A DNA stretch of 64,000 nucleotides from Oscillospiraceae bacterium (GCA_017619535.1 JAFZSD010000004.1:19677-83676), one strand, 5' to 3'; positions 35,210 to 45,896 are shown, counted from the stretch's first letter. Numbers and translations: made by a program. The notes: generated by a model from the letters alone, not told the origin.

Positions 35210-37450
35210 ATGGACGGTGAACTGAACAACATACAGATATCCGGCACCGTTTCCGTGCTCATCTACCAGAACCCGGACAACGGCTACGCCGTCCTCCGTC
35301 TCGAGACGGGGGACGGTCTCGTTACGGCCGTCGGCTGTATGCCGGACGCCTCCCCAGGCGAGGAGCTGCTCCTTACCGGCAGCTGGATCACGCATCAGGC
35401 CTACGGCCGCCAGTTCAGGGCCGAGTTCGTCCAGCGGCGGCTCCCTTCGGGCTCGGAGGGCATCTTCCGCTACCTGGCCTCAGGCGCCGTCAAGCATGTC
35501 GGCCCCGCCAAGGCACGCGATATCGTCGAACGTTTCGGCGACCGGGCCCTGGACATAATCGAAAACGATCCCGAAAGGCTTTCCGAGATCAAGGGCATAA
35601 CCCTGAAACGCGCCCGTGAGATCGGTTCCGCGTTCAGGCGCCAGATAAGCCTGCGCCGGCTCATGGAGTTCCTGATGGAAAACGAGATACCGACCTCCGT
35701 AGCCATGGAGCTGTACCGCGTGTGGGGCGACGACGCGCTGGCCGCCGTCCGCTCCAATCCCTATGTGATCGCAGCGCCGGAATTCGGTGCCGATTTCTCG
35801 GATGCCGACGGCCTGGCTCTGCGCCTGGGCTTCGAAGCCGACTGCCCGGAGCGCGCCGAGGCTGCGCTTCTTTTCGAACTTTCCCACAATCTCGGGAACG
35901 GCCACACGTTCATCCCCCGCGAAAAACTGATTGCCGCCTCAGAGGCGCTGATCGGCATAGGCAGCGAGACCCTGTCGGAGTCGCTGGACTGCCTTTGCGA
36001 GTGCGGTTCCGTCATCAGGGACGACGTCGCCGGCCAGGACGCCTGCTATCTGCCCGAGTTTTATGAGGCTGAGACATATACCGCCAGGCGCATCCTCGAT
36101 ATGGCGTCCGCTCCCGCCGCAGCCGTAGGAAGTTTTTCCGCGGCGGTCTCCGCCGTCGAGCGTGAACAGGGAGTCTCCTATTCCGAAGGCCAGCGCAGAG
36201 CGGTGGAGCTTGCCGGAAGGCGCCGGGTCCTTGCGATCACGGGCGGCCCGGGAACCGGAAAAACGACTTCCGTACGCGGCATACTCGCGCTCTTCGACCG
36301 GCTGGGACTGAAAACGGCATTATGCGCGCCTACCGGCCGCGCCGCAAAGCGCATGAGCGAACTTACAGGACGTGAAGCGGCTACCGTGCACCGGCTTCTC
36401 GGCACTACGGTCTCCGACCGCGGAATGCTTGTCTTCGAACATGACGAGGCCGATCCCCTTGACGCCGACGCGGTCATTCTGGACGAATCCTCGATGGTGG
36501 ACATCCGTCTTATGGCGGACCTGCTCCGGGCCCTTCGTCCCGACTGTCGTCTTATACTCGTGGGAGACTGCGACCAGCTGCCCTCCGTCGGACCGGGAAA
36601 CGTCTTCTCGGACATACTGAGGAGCGGAGCGGTCGAGTCCGTGCGTCTGACGGAGATATTCCGTCAGGCAGGCGAGAGCCGCATCGTCCGCAGCGCCCAC
36701 ATGATAAACTCCGGCATCGTCCCGGATCTCCGCGGAGAAGGCGATTTCTTCTTCCTGCAGAGACCTACTCCGGAGCGGGCGGCCGACACTATCGTGGAGC
36801 TCTTCTCCGAACGTCTGCCCAAAAACATGGGCATCGACCCCTCGCAGATCCAGGTGCTTTCGCCCACCAGGCGTCTCGGAGCGGGCACACACGCCCTCAA
36901 TCTCCGTCTGCAGGCGGCGGTCAATCCGCCGGGCGAAGGAAAACGAGAGAAGACCTATGGTGATTTCACCTATCGCGAGGGCGACAAGGTGATGCAAATA
37001 AAAAACAATTATGATATAATATGGCGAAAGCCCGCGGACCGCGGCAGCGCGGCTCCTGCAGGTGCGTTCGATGAGGCGGGCGCCGGCGTCTTCAACGGGG
37101 ATATCGGTGTGATCCGGTCCATCGACGACGCCCGGGAGACGGTCACCGTGGATTTCGACGGACGCCTTGTCACATACCAGTACGAACAGCTTTCAGAACT
37201 CGAACCGGCATATGCCATGACGGTGCACAAATCCCAGGGAAGCGAATACCGCGCCGTTATCCTGGCCGCCGTTCCCGGCGCGCCCCAGCTTCTGGTGCGC
37301 GGCGTGCTGTATACAGCCGTCACGCGGGCCAGGGAGCTCCTGATCATCGTCGGAGACAGGGCCGTAGTGGAACGCATGACACATGACGACCGCAGACAGA
37401 AACGCTACAGCGGCCTCCGGGCGCGCCTGGCGGACGCTTCCTGCGGTTGA
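35210..37450 (+). CDS. recD2: RecD2-type 5'-3' DNA helicase
   Basis: 746 residues. An N-terminal OB-like region (1-80) is followed by a helix-hairpin-helix part. The superfamily 1B helicase core has Walker A GGPGTGKT (about 345-352), DESSMVD, LVGDCDQLPSVGPG and the C-terminal AMTVHKSQGSEY. Its length and domains match RecD2, which acts without RecBC in replication restart and mismatch repair. GGAGGG lies before ATG 35210. Confidence 0.94.
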   Translation: MDGELNNIQISGTVSVLIYQNPDNGYAVLRLETGDGLVTAVGCMPDASPGEELLLTGSWITHQAYGRQFRAEFVQRRLPSGSEGIFRYLASGAVKHVGPAKARDIVERFGDRALDIIENDPERLSEIKGITLKRAREIGSAFRRQISLRRLMEFLMENEIPTSVAMELYRVWGDDALAAVRSNPYVIAAPEFGADFSDADGLALRLGFEADCPERAEAALLFELSHNLGNGHTFIPREKLIAASEALIGIGSETLSESLDCLCECGSVIRDDVAGQDACYLPEFYEAETYTARRILDMASAPAAAVGSFSAAVSAVEREQGVSYSEGQRRAVELAGRRRVLAITGGPGTGKTTSVRGILALFDRLGLKTALCAPTGRAAKRMSELTGREAATVHRLLGTTVSDRGMLVFEHDEADPLDADAVILDESSMVDIRLMADLLRALRPDCRLILVGDCDQLPSVGPGNVFSDILRSGAVESVRLTEIFRQAGESRIVRSAHMINSGIVPDLRGEGDFFFLQRPTPERAADTIVELFSERLPKNMGIDPSQIQVLSPTRRLGAGTHALNLRLQAAVNPPGEGKREKTYGDFTYREGDKVMQIKNNYDIIWRKPADRGSAAPAGAFDEAGAGVFNGDIGVIRSIDDARETVTVDFDGRLVTYQYEQLSELEPAYAMTVHKSQGSEYRAVILAAVPGAPQLLVRGVLYTAVTRARELLIIVGDRAVVERMTHDDRRQKRYSGLRARLADASCG

Positions 37451-37519
37451 CCGGGTAACTCCCGGTTTTGAGATGCAGACGGAAAACAAACACACACGCG
37501 TTTTCGGAGGGTGAGTATC

Positions 37520-38170
37520 ATGGGATTTTTAGCTTCCGTAATGGACATCCTGTTTCCCCCGCGGTGCGTCTTCTGCAGGCGGTTCATAAGATCAGGCGAG
37601 CCGGATATCTGTTCCGACTGCCGCGGTTCTCTTCCGTTTCTTGAAGGCAGCGCCGCCGAGACGGCCGGAGAATACTTCGAAACCTGTCTGTCGCCTCTCC
37701 GCTGCGAGGGCAGCGTACGCGCCGCCGTCCAGCGCTTTACTTTCAAAAACGCCGTCGGCTATGCTGACTGTTTCGGGGCTCTGCTCGCCGACTGCATCCG
37801 CGAAAACCTTTCCGGCAGGTACGATATCATCTCATGGGTCCCGCTCAGCGAAACGCGTCTGAAGACCCGTGGCTACGACCAGGCTTTCCTTTTAGCGCAG
37901 GCTGCGGCGCTTTCCCTTGACGACATCGCGGTCGAGCTTCTGGTAAGGCATACGGACGCGAAAGCACAGGCGTCCCTTACCGACCATTCGGAACGGCAGG
38001 AAAACGTAAAAGGCGTCTTTGCCGTCACCGATCCGGAACTTGCGGCGGGAAAGCGCATCCTCCTTATTGACGACGTCGTCACGTCCGGCGCCACTCTGTC
38101 CGAGTGCGCCCGGACCCTCCTGGAGGCAGGCGCCCTCTCCGTCGTCTGCGCCGCGCTGGCAAAAGGCTGA
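37520..38170 (+). CDS. comF: ComF family phosphoribosyltransferase-like protein
   Basis: 216 residues from ATG 37520, spaced properly from GGAGG; a GTG at 37511 is too close to that site. The N-terminal zinc ribbon (CVFCRRF with CSDC) is followed by a PRTase domain ending with RILLIDDVVTSGAT. ComF helps single-stranded DNA handling in natural transformation. No other late competence genes are present here. Confidence 0.9.
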   Translation: MGFLASVMDILFPPRCVFCRRFIRSGEPDICSDCRGSLPFLEGSAAETAGEYFETCLSPLRCEGSVRAAVQRFTFKNAVGYADCFGALLADCIRENLSGRYDIISWVPLSETRLKTRGYDQAFLLAQAAALSLDDIAVELLVRHTDAKAQASLTDHSERQENVKGVFAVTDPELAAGKRILLIDDVVTSGATLSECARTLLEAGALSVVCAALAKG

Positions 38171-38234
38171 CCGCCCGTTTCCCCGCGTTTCAGGACAATA
38201 GAACCAAAATTACTGTTTTTCAGGTGATAATCTT

Positions 38235-39263
38235 ATGCTTTTCGGACGTGATCTCGCCATCGACCTCGGCACCTCCTCGGTGCTGATATCCACAAAGAAC
38301 AGGGGGATCATCCTTCAGGAGCCCTCTGTCGTGGCAATCGACAAGAACACAGGCCGCCTCCTTAGTATCGGTATGGCGGCGCAGCGCATGCTCGGACGGA
38401 CCCCCGGCAACATAGTCGCCATACGCCCGATGCAGGGCGGCGTCATTTCAGATTACGGTACGACCGAACGCATGCTCCGCGAGATGGTCAAAAAGGTGAG
38501 CTCCTTCAGTTTCCTTAAGCCCCGCATCATAATCTCCGTGCCTTCAGGCATCACGGAGGTCGAAGAGCGCGCCGTCGTCGACGCCGGCATTTCGGCCGGC
38601 GCCAGAAAGGTCTACCTGCTCGAATCTCCTCTCGCCGCGGCTCTGGGCGCGGGTCTCGATATAACCAATCCGGACGGGCATATGGTCGTCGATATAGGCG
38701 GCGGCACGACCGACGCGGCCGTGCTCTCGCTTTCCGGTGTGGTCCAGTCTGATTCCGTCAAGATGGCGGGCGAAGCGTTCAGCGACGCGATCGTCAGATA
38801 TATAAGGAAAAAGCACAACGTCCTGATCGGCGACACCACGGCGGAGGAGCTCAAGCTCAGTATCGGCTGCGTTTTCCCGCGGCCTGAGACCGTTTCCGTA
38901 GACGTTAAGGGCCGCTGCCTCATGACCGGCCTTCCCCGGGTCGTTTCGATCAGCTCTACGGAGATGCTCGAGGCTTTCGAAGAGGTCTCGGAGCGCATCC
39001 TCGAGATGATACTCCGCGTTCTGGAAGAAACTCCGCCCGAGCTTGTCGCGGACATCTCCAAAAACGGCATAGTCCTCACCGGCGGCGGCAGCCAGCTCTG
39101 GGGTTTCGACCGCCTTATTGAGAACCGCACCAACATTCCGACCACCGTCGCCGACGACCCGGAGATGTGCGTCGCCTACGGCCTTGGAAAGGCGACCGCC
39201 TGGCTGGACGACATGCAGGAAGGCACCATAAACATAGCCCGCAGACGTCATCTCAAGGGCTGA
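38235..39263 (+). CDS. mreB: MreB-family actin-like cell-shape protein
   Basis: 342 residues with DLAIDLGTSSV at the N terminus, VVDIGGGTTDAAV in the second phosphate loop and NGIVLTGGGSQLWG. MreB filaments guide the elongation machinery. Unusually for the cluster order, it is not with mreC and mreD (21.3-22.7 kb) but next to dnaA. It could be an Mbl-type paralogue. A strong terminator follows. Confidence 0.93.
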   Translation: MLFGRDLAIDLGTSSVLISTKNRGIILQEPSVVAIDKNTGRLLSIGMAAQRMLGRTPGNIVAIRPMQGGVISDYGTTERMLREMVKKVSSFSFLKPRIIISVPSGITEVEERAVVDAGISAGARKVYLLESPLAAALGAGLDITNPDGHMVVDIGGGTTDAAVLSLSGVVQSDSVKMAGEAFSDAIVRYIRKKHNVLIGDTTAEELKLSIGCVFPRPETVSVDVKGRCLMTGLPRVVSISSTEMLEAFEEVSERILEMILRVLEETPPELVADISKNGIVLTGGGSQLWGFDRLIENRTNIPTTVADDPEMCVAYGLGKATAWLDDMQEGTINIARRRHLKG

Positions 39264-39298
39264 CGGAAGCGTTAACCGCAAATAATGATCGGCAGTCT

Positions 39299-39331
39299 GC
39301 CGCCCGGTTTCCCGCCGGGCGGCTTTTCTTT
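39299..39331 (+). terminator. Intrinsic terminator after mreB
   Basis: GCCGCCCGG (39299-39307) pairs with CCGGGCGGC (39315-39323) across a 7-nt loop, followed by TTTTCTTTT. Confidence 0.88.
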
Positions 39332-39471
39332 TACGCAAACGTCCGTCATACGTATCCCGCTAGCCCGGAGACAGGCCTGTAGAGTACATGTTCCCGCCCG
39401 GTTTCTGCGGCGCTTGTACGGCGTGTTCTGATATAATTCTTATTTTATATATGTATAATGCGTCAAAATCC

Positions 39472-39500
39472 TTGCACAGAGTGCAAAATTGTGGTAAAAT
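39472..39500 (+). promoter_or_regulatory. dnaA promoter with overlapping inverted repeat
   Basis: TTGCAC (39472-39477), a 17-nt spacer, TAAAAT (39495-39500), 55 nt before dnaA. TTGCAC-AGA-GTGCAA (39472-39486) is a perfect inverted repeat covering the -35 box, a likely protein-binding site. AAATCCACA further down (two mismatches to a DnaA box) may allow autoregulation. The rest of the 39332-39554 gap is AT-rich with no gene. Confidence 0.6.
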
Positions 39501-39554
39501 CATCATGTATTATTCTGCGCGGAAATCCACATTTTTCCGAAAGGTTTTGACGAT

Positions 39555-40853
39555 ATGAATTCTGCTGCCGACGTATGGAAAAAAGTACTCGAACTGCTCA
39601 GCCGGGATCTTACCGAGACCGCAATAAACACCTGGTTCTCAGAGTGCCGTGCAGTCGATATAGACGATAAAAAGATTGTTATCTGCGTCTCCTCCGATTT
39701 CAAGAAGAACGTGATAGAGGGCCGCTATCTTCCGCTCATCAAGAACGCGCTGAAGGAGATCTTTTCCGGAGATATGGACATACTCATACTGGGCGAGAAC
39801 GGCGAAGCGGACTACAGCCACAGAGAAGGAGATTCCCCCGTGACCGAGGAATACACTTTCGAGAGGTTCGTCGTGGGAAATACCAACCGCTACGCCCACG
39901 CCGCGGCGAAAGCGGTCGCCGGCGGCAACGTCCAGAATTACAACCCGCTCTTCATCTACGGCGACTCCGGACTCGGAAAGACCCACCTTCTCCACGCGAT
40001 CCGTATCGAGATGAAACGCCGCGATCCCGACTGCAACGTCGTGCTGGTCAAGGGAGAAGAATTCACAAACGAGCTTATTTCCGCCCTGCAGATAGGCAAG
40101 AACATAGCCTTCCGCGAGAAATACCGCAGTGCCGACGCGCTCCTTATAGATGATATCCAGTTCATCGCGGGAAAACCCTCCACACAGGAGGAGTTCTTCC
40201 ATACGTTCAATACGCTGTACGACGCCGGCCGTGAGATCGTCCTTACTTCTGACCGTCCGCCCCAGGAGATGTCCCTTCTCGAAGACAGGCTGCGCACCCG
40301 CTTCGAGTCCGGCGTCATGACGGAGATAAACGCTCCGGACTATGAGACCCGTATGGCCATCATAAGAAACAAGGCGAATCAGCTGGGAATGGTGCTGAGC
40401 AACGAGGTCGCGAACTACATAGCGGAGAACCTGACTTTCAACGTCCATCAGCTGGAGGGTGCCGTAAAGATGATTAAGGCCCGGAGCGAGATAATCGGCA
40501 GCGATATAGACATACCGCTCGCCGCAGATGCCATAAAGGATCTTGTCCGCGAAGGCTATACTCCGAATCCCGACAGGATAATCGAAGAGACGGCAAAATA
40601 CTTTAACCTCACTACGGATGATCTCAAAGGACAGAGCCGCACGAAAAACATGGCTCTTGCGCGCCAGGTGGCCATGTATGTCATACGGCGCCTAACGAAT
40701 CTTACTCTCGACGACATCGGCGAGATCTTCGACAGGCGCGACCATTCGACGGTTCTTTCATCCATACGCAAGATAGAAAACAGCATCCAGACGTCGAACG
40801 AATTCTCAAAAGCCGTAAAGGATATAATCGCGAACGTCAATTCCGGAAAGTAA
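39555..40853 (+). CDS. dnaA: Chromosomal replication initiator DnaA
   Basis: 432 residues. Domain I (1-80) interacts with other proteins. The AAA+ domain has Walker A GDSGLGKT at 136-143 and LLIDDIQFIAG as Walker B. Domain IV ends with LDDIGEIFDRRDHSTVLSSI, the DNA-binding signature. The linker domain II is short (about 80-100). GAAAGG is upstream of ATG 39555. It binds DnaA boxes and melts the origin. Confidence 0.98.
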   Translation: MNSAADVWKKVLELLSRDLTETAINTWFSECRAVDIDDKKIVICVSSDFKKNVIEGRYLPLIKNALKEIFSGDMDILILGENGEADYSHREGDSPVTEEYTFERFVVGNTNRYAHAAAKAVAGGNVQNYNPLFIYGDSGLGKTHLLHAIRIEMKRRDPDCNVVLVKGEEFTNELISALQIGKNIAFREKYRSADALLIDDIQFIAGKPSTQEEFFHTFNTLYDAGREIVLTSDRPPQEMSLLEDRLRTRFESGVMTEINAPDYETRMAIIRNKANQLGMVLSNEVANYIAENLTFNVHQLEGAVKMIKARSEIIGSDIDIPLAADAIKDLVREGYTPNPDRIIEETAKYFNLTTDDLKGQSRTKNMALARQVAMYVIRRLTNLTLDDIGEIFDRRDHSTVLSSIRKIENSIQTSNEFSKAVKDIIANVNSGK

Positions 40854-41097
40854 GGATTTCAACATCGCGTGGTTGATCTTCTGTTGATTTCTGTTTAAAA
40901 CCCCGCTTTTGTCCGCCGGCGTCAGCAGACGTCAGAAAACATCCACTTTTTCTGTCCGGTTCGTCAACAATCTGTCAAGACATAAAACCGTTCTCTTTTA
41001 AGGCTTTCAGCCCCTTTTCAACAAAAAAACGTACTACTTCTATTATTCCTAAATATAAAAAATATATCTTTCTATCTGAAAAGAAAGGGTGTTGTCA
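40854..41097 (+). other. dnaA-dnaN intergenic region, AT-rich, possible origin element
   Basis: The 244-bp gap has several weak DnaA-box-like sequences, such as TTTTCAACA with two mismatches to TTATCCACA. It ends in a strongly AT-rich stretch (about 41041-41080). In many Firmicutes part of oriC lies here. I find no exact DnaA box, so the origin assignment is tentative. Confidence 0.35.
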
Positions 41098-42216
41098 ATG
41101 AAGTTCTCGTGTGAAAAATATCTGCTTCAGTCAGCTGTAGCCACAGCATCCCGGGCAGCTGCGGCAAAGAGTTCAGTACCCGCGCTGGAAGGTCTTCTGG
41201 TAGAGGCCGGGACAGATACGGTAAGAGTCACTGGTTACGATCTCAAAACGGGTATAACTACAACGATACCCGCGGACGTGGCTTCCAGCGGATATCTGGT
41301 GCTGAATGCCCGTCTTCTGGGAGATATCGTCAGAAAACTGCCAGACGAGATCCTTACCGTAGAAGTGGATGACAACTATATGACCCGGATACGCAGCGGC
41401 ATGAGCGATTTCGAGATAGTCGGCACGTCTGCCGAGGATTATCCGGAACTTCCTTCCGTGGAGTCCGTAAACAACGTGGATATACCGGGGAAAATACTCC
41501 GCAGCATGATATCCCAGACATGCTTTGCCGTCAGCGACAATGAAGCGCGGCCCATACACACGGGTGCTCTCTTTGAGATAGAGAACGGAAAGCTTACCAT
41601 GGTCGCCGTCGACGGTTACAGGCTCGCTCTTCGCCGCGAAGAGATCGAGGGCGCTGAAGGGACGGAGTGCAGTTTCGTCGTTCCCGGTTCCGCTCTCTCC
41701 GAGGTCGAAAAGATAGCGCCCGATTCGGATGACAAGGTAAGGATAACCCTCGGAGCGAAGCACGTCGTATTCACGACGGAGGACACTACGCTTATATCGC
41801 GCCGTCTCGAGGGCGAATTTCTTAATTACAAGAAATCCATACCAACAGCCGGAAAGTAGACGGTCGCCGTATCCGCATCGGAACTGACCTCGTCCGTTGA
41901 AAGAGTCTCCCTGATAATAAGCGACAGACTCAAGAGCCCCGTGCGCTGCACCTTCGGCGACGGCGTTATCCGGTTACTTACCGTGACGCCTCTCGGACGC
42001 GCCAGCGACGAATGCGCGGCAGAAGGAAACGCCGAGGATCTGGAGATAGGATTCAACAACCGCTATCTGCTCGACGCGCTCAAAGCGGTACCGGCGGACA
42101 AGGTCTTCATAAAGCTGATGAGCGGCATTTCGCCTTGCCTCATCGTTCCCGCGGACGAAGGAGACAGTTTCCTTTATATGATCCTTCCGGTAAGACTCAA
42201 GGCGAACGAAGGCTGA
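41098..42216 (+). pseudogene. dnaN: DNA polymerase III beta sliding clamp gene interrupted by one in-frame TAG
   Basis: The beta clamp tethers DNA polymerase III to DNA. The frame from ATG 41098 (AAAGGGTG upstream) spans 372 positions, the usual length. The first 253 codons cover clamp domains I and II. Codon 254 at 41857-41859 is TAG. The same frame goes on without other defects through domain III (SASELTSSVERVSLI ... FLYMILPVRLKANEG) to TGA 42214-42216. The break falls in the linker before domain III. No restart codon with a ribosome site follows. As the gene is essential, sequence error, readthrough or a second copy elsewhere must be considered. Confidence 0.88.
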
Positions 42217-42219
42217 CGA

Positions 42220-42480
42220 ATGAAAGTACGGCTCAAAAAACTGTCCGGCGACCGGCCGGAAGCTGAAAAAGTGGCCATATCCACCGATTTCATAAAACTC
42301 GACGCCTTTCTCAAGTACTGCTGCGCCGCGGAGACCGGCGGCATAGCAAAGATCATGATCCAGGACGGAGACGTCAGGGTCAACGGCGAGACATGCCTGA
42401 CAAGAGGAAAAAAGCTCCGGCCCGGAGACCGGGTGGAGGCCGGCGGAAAACTGTACGAACTGACCGCGGAGGAAAAATGA
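42220..42480 (+). CDS. yaaA: S4-domain protein (YaaA type)
   Basis: 86 residues with an S4-like RNA-binding fold: DAFLKYCCAAETGG, then DGDVRVNGE and LRPGDRVE. It sits between dnaN and recF as in many Firmicutes. It starts 3 bp after dnaN ends and overlaps recF by 4 bp (ATGA). Its precise role is unknown. Confidence 0.87.
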   Translation: MKVRLKKLSGDRPEAEKVAISTDFIKLDAFLKYCCAAETGGIAKIMIQDGDVRVNGETCLTRGKKLRPGDRVEAGGKLYELTAEEK

Positions 42481-43589
42481 CCGTAAACGACCTCTCGCTC
42501 GAGGGTTTTCGAAGCTATATTAACGCCGGGGCGCTGTTCTGCCCTGAAACGAACATCATAACAGGCATCAACGCGCAGGGAAAAACGAATCTCGTAGAAG
42601 CCATTTACTACCTGACCTGCGGCCGGTCGTTCAGAGCGCGGACGGACGGCGAGATCATCAATTTCGGCTGCAATGAAGCGGCGATAAAAGCCGGCATAAC
42701 CAGCGGCGGCCGAGAACAGACGGTCGAAGCGCACCTGTACCGGGGCCGGAGGAAGACGATACTCATAAACGGCGTAAAACAGAAAACCGCCGCCTCCCTT
42801 TCCGGCAGGCTCACCGCGGTCCTTTTCTGCCCGGACGACCTTTCGATGATAAGGGCCGGCTCAGCGGCGAGAAGACGGGTGATGGATCAGTGTCTGTGCC
42901 AGATCAGACCGCGCTACGCGGAAGCGCTCACGGAGTACGGGAGGATATACGACCAGAAATCCCGCATACTTAAGGACTGGCGGGAGAAACCGTCGCTCCT
43001 GGAAGCTCTGGATGAATACAACGACCGCATGGCGGAATACGGAGCCGTCCTCATATACTACAGGGCCCGCCTCGCGGAAGCGCTTTCTGAGCGGGCGGCG
43101 GCGATACACAGGGATTTTTCAGGCGGCGCGGAAGAACTCTCGCTGAGTTACAGGACTGTTAAGACGGACGCCGATCCGCTCACGCTGAAGCCGGAGGAGA
43201 TAATGCTGCCGCTCAGGGAGCATCAGGCTTCCCATAAACGCGCGGAGCTGGAGTCCGGAACCTGCCTGTCCGGCGCCCACAAGGACGATCTGGAGGTAGA
43301 GATAAACGGCAGACCGGCAAAGAGTTTCGCATCTCAGGGCCAGACAAGGACCGCCGCGCTGTCCGTAAAGATGGCGGAGAGGGAGATACTGGCCGCAGAT
43401 ACCGGAGAAAGCCCCGTTCTGCTGCTCGACGACGTTCTTTCGGAACTCGACGCAGGAAGACAGGATTTCGTCCTTAACCGCGTAGGCGGAGGACAGGTGT
43501 TCATTACCTGCTGTGAGGACGACCGTATCTCACAGAAGACCGGCGGACGTATCTTCAGGATCACCGACGGGGAGATAAGACCCGTCTGA
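42477..43589 (+). CDS. recF: Recombination mediator RecF
   Basis: 370 residues from ATG 42477, overlapping the S4 gene stop. Walker A INAQGKTN lies near residue 34, and the ABC-type signature region and LLLDDVLSELD (Walker B) near the C terminus are intact. RecF with RecO and RecR loads RecA at gaps. An open extension upstream in this frame lies inside the S4 gene and is not used. Confidence 0.95.
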   Translation: MTVNDLSLEGFRSYINAGALFCPETNIITGINAQGKTNLVEAIYYLTCGRSFRARTDGEIINFGCNEAAIKAGITSGGREQTVEAHLYRGRRKTILINGVKQKTAASLSGRLTAVLFCPDDLSMIRAGSAARRRVMDQCLCQIRPRYAEALTEYGRIYDQKSRILKDWREKPSLLEALDEYNDRMAEYGAVLIYYRARLAEALSERAAAIHRDFSGGAEELSLSYRTVKTDADPLTLKPEEIMLPLREHQASHKRAELESGTCLSGAHKDDLEVEINGRPAKSFASQGQTRTAALSVKMAEREILAADTGESPVLLLDDVLSELDAGRQDFVLNRVGGGQVFITCCEDDRISQKTGGRIFRITDGEIRPV

Positions 43590-43618
43590 AAAAGAACGGA
43601 GAGGGAGCGCGGACAGAC

Positions 43619-43903
43619 ATGTATCTCCATCTCGGCCAGGGCACGGTCGTGCCCTTTAAATCCGTTATCGGGGTGTTCGATCTCGACAACGCGTCGAGTT
43701 CACATATAACACGGGCGTTTCTGAGCGCAGCCGAAAAGGCGGGGAACGTCGTGAACGCATCCGACGATATACCGAAATCCTTCGTCCTCTGCGAGGAGGA
43801 CGGCAGGACGACAGTTTATCTGTCGCAGCTCGCTTCGGCGACACTGCTTCGCAGGAGCGAGAGCGGCGCCATCGATCAGGCGCCTGACGAAGAAAAGGCA
43901 TAA
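43619..43903 (+). CDS. DUF370/RemB-like small protein
   Basis: 94 residues. [21 protein letters not shown] matches the YaaB/RemB-type DUF370 proteins found between recF and gyrB. In Bacillus the related RemA controls biofilm genes; the function of this copy is unproven. AGGGAG lies upstream of the start. Confidence 0.85.
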   Translation: MYLHLGQGTVVPFKSVIGVFDLDNASSSHITRAFLSAAEKAGNVVNASDDIPKSFVLCEEDGRTTVYLSQLASATLLRRSESGAIDQAPDEEKA

Positions 43904-43925
43904 GCATCGTGAGGAGCATCAGAAT

Positions 43926-45878
43926 ATGACTGACTACAACGAAACAGAATACAGCGAACTCGAAAAAGTCACGCAGGAATACGACGCATCGCAGATACAG
44001 GTCCTGGAAGGCCTCGAGGCAGTCCGGAAAAGGCCGGGCATGTACATCGGCTCGACGTCTTCGTCCGGTCTGCATCATCTCGTATACGAGATCGTGGACA
44101 ACTCGATCGACGAGGCGCTGGCTGGATACTGCAGCGAGATAGAAGTGCGTATCCGCGAGGGCAACATCATCACCGTCGTCGACAACGGGCGCGGCATACC
44201 GGTCGATATACAGGAACAGACCGGCAAGAGCGCGCTGGAGGTGGTCTTCACCGTCCTTCACGCAGGCGGCAAATTCGGCGGAGGCGGCTATAAGGTCTCA
44301 GGCGGTCTCCACGGCGTCGGCGCATCCGTCGTAAACGCGCTTTCCGAATGGCTGGAGGCGCGCGTACACAAGGACGGGAAGATCTACGAGATGAAGTTCT
44401 CCCGCGGAGAGATCACCCAGGAGATGCGCATAGTGGGCGATACTGACCGCACCGGCACGACGGTCACCTTCAAACCGGATCCGGAGATGTTCGACGAAAC
44501 GGTCTATTCCTACGATATCCTACACGACCGCATGCGCGAGGAGGCTTTCCTAAACGCCGGACTGAAGATCCGGATCATCGACGAGCGCAAGGGCTCCGAA
44601 CAGCAGGACGAGATGTGCTACGAGGGAGGCATCCGCGAATACGTCGCCTTCCTCAACAAGTCAAAGGACGCTCTTCACAGCAACGTGATTTACATGTGCG
44701 GGAGCAAGAACGAGAGCTTCGCGGAGATAGCCATGCAGTACAACGACGGCTATCAGGAAAACATCACGTCCTTTGCCAACGACGTCCGCACGCCGGAAGG
44801 CGGCATGCACGAGACCGGCTTCAAGGCGGCGCTGACCCGTGTGCTCAACAACTACGGCATCAAGACCGGAATAATAAAAGGAGACGACAAGGTCTCCGGC
44901 GAAGACTGCCGCGAAGGGCTGACAGCCGTCATTTCCGTCAAACTTCCCGACGCGCAGTTCGAAGGCCAGACCAAGCAGAAGCTCGGCAACTCGGAGATGA
45001 GGACGCTGGTGGACAGCGTCGTGTCCGACAAGCTTGAACAGTTCCTGGAGGAGAATCCCGCCGTGGGCCGCGCCATACTCGACAAAGCGATGATGGCGAA
45101 CCGCGCCAGAGAGGCCGCCCGCGCCGCAAGGGAGAACATCCGCCGCAAGAGCGCTCTCGGCGGTGCGGCGATGCCGGACAAACTGAGGGACTGCAACGAG
45201 AACAACCCGGAGCTGACCGAGCTGTATATAGTCGAGGGCGACTCCGCGGGAGGCTCCGCCACGAACGGACGCGACTCCCGCTTCCAGGCTATCCTCCCCC
45301 TCTGGGGAAAGATGCTGAACGTCGAAAAGGTCCGGGCGGACAAAATATACGGAAACGACAAGCTCAGACCGGTAATAGTTGCGCTGGGCGCGGGTCTGGG
45401 CGAGGATTTCGATATCAACAAGCTGCGCTATCACAAAGTCATCATTATGGCGGATGCCGACGTGGACGGCAGCCACATACGCACGCTGCTGCTCACGTTC
45501 TTCTTCCGCTATATGCAGCCGCTTATCAAAGAGGGCTACGTTTACGCGGCCGTTCCGCCGCTGTACAAGCTCACCCGCGGCAAAACGACGCGGGTCGCCT
45601 TCTCGGACGAGGAGAGAGATGCAGTAAGCACGGAGATGAGAGGCGACAATCCCAACGCAAAGGTGGATATCTCCCGGTTCAAAGGCCTCGGCGAGATGGA
45701 TCCCCATGAGCTCTGGGAGACGACGATGGATCCCAAACAGCGGACGCTGAAACGCATAACCCTCGAGGACGCGTCAAAGGCCGACGAGACATTCTCCATA
45801 CTGATGGGCGAGAAAGTCGAGCCGCGGAAGGAATTCATCGAACGCAAGGCTAAATACGCCGTGAATCTGGACTATTAA
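43926..45878 (+). CDS. gyrB: DNA gyrase subunit B
   Basis: 650 residues. GHKL ATPase features are [18 protein letters not shown] and [12 protein letters not shown]. The TOPRIM region has VEGDSAGG and [15 protein letters not shown]. The segment usually PLRGK is PLWGK, a variant I associate with some clostridial lineages. With GyrA it introduces negative supercoils. The start ATG 43926 has GAGGAG upstream. gyrA follows 18 bp later. Confidence 0.98.
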   Translation: MTDYNETEYSELEKVTQEYDASQIQVLEGLEAVRKRPGMYIGSTSSSGLHHLVYEIVDNSIDEALAGYCSEIEVRIREGNIITVVDNGRGIPVDIQEQTGKSALEVVFTVLHAGGKFGGGGYKVSGGLHGVGASVVNALSEWLEARVHKDGKIYEMKFSRGEITQEMRIVGDTDRTGTTVTFKPDPEMFDETVYSYDILHDRMREEAFLNAGLKIRIIDERKGSEQQDEMCYEGGIREYVAFLNKSKDALHSNVIYMCGSKNESFAEIAMQYNDGYQENITSFANDVRTPEGGMHETGFKAALTRVLNNYGIKTGIIKGDDKVSGEDCREGLTAVISVKLPDAQFEGQTKQKLGNSEMRTLVDSVVSDKLEQFLEENPAVGRAILDKAMMANRAREAARAARENIRRKSALGGAAMPDKLRDCNENNPELTELYIVEGDSAGGSATNGRDSRFQAILPLWGKMLNVEKVRADKIYGNDKLRPVIVALGAGLGEDFDINKLRYHKVIIMADADVDGSHIRTLLLTFFFRYMQPLIKEGYVYAAVPPLYKLTRGKTTRVAFSDEERDAVSTEMRGDNPNAKVDISRFKGLGEMDPHELWETTMDPKQRTLKRITLEDASKADETFSILMGEKVEPRKEFIERKAKYAVNLDY

Positions 45879-45896
45879 GAGAGGAGGCGTTCATCT

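Noticed and set aside
14730..42216. Alternative genetic code to explain the TAA and TAG codons
   Set aside because: Many genes here end at TAA, and uvrB, rnhA and parB end at TAG where their families normally end, so both codons are working stops.
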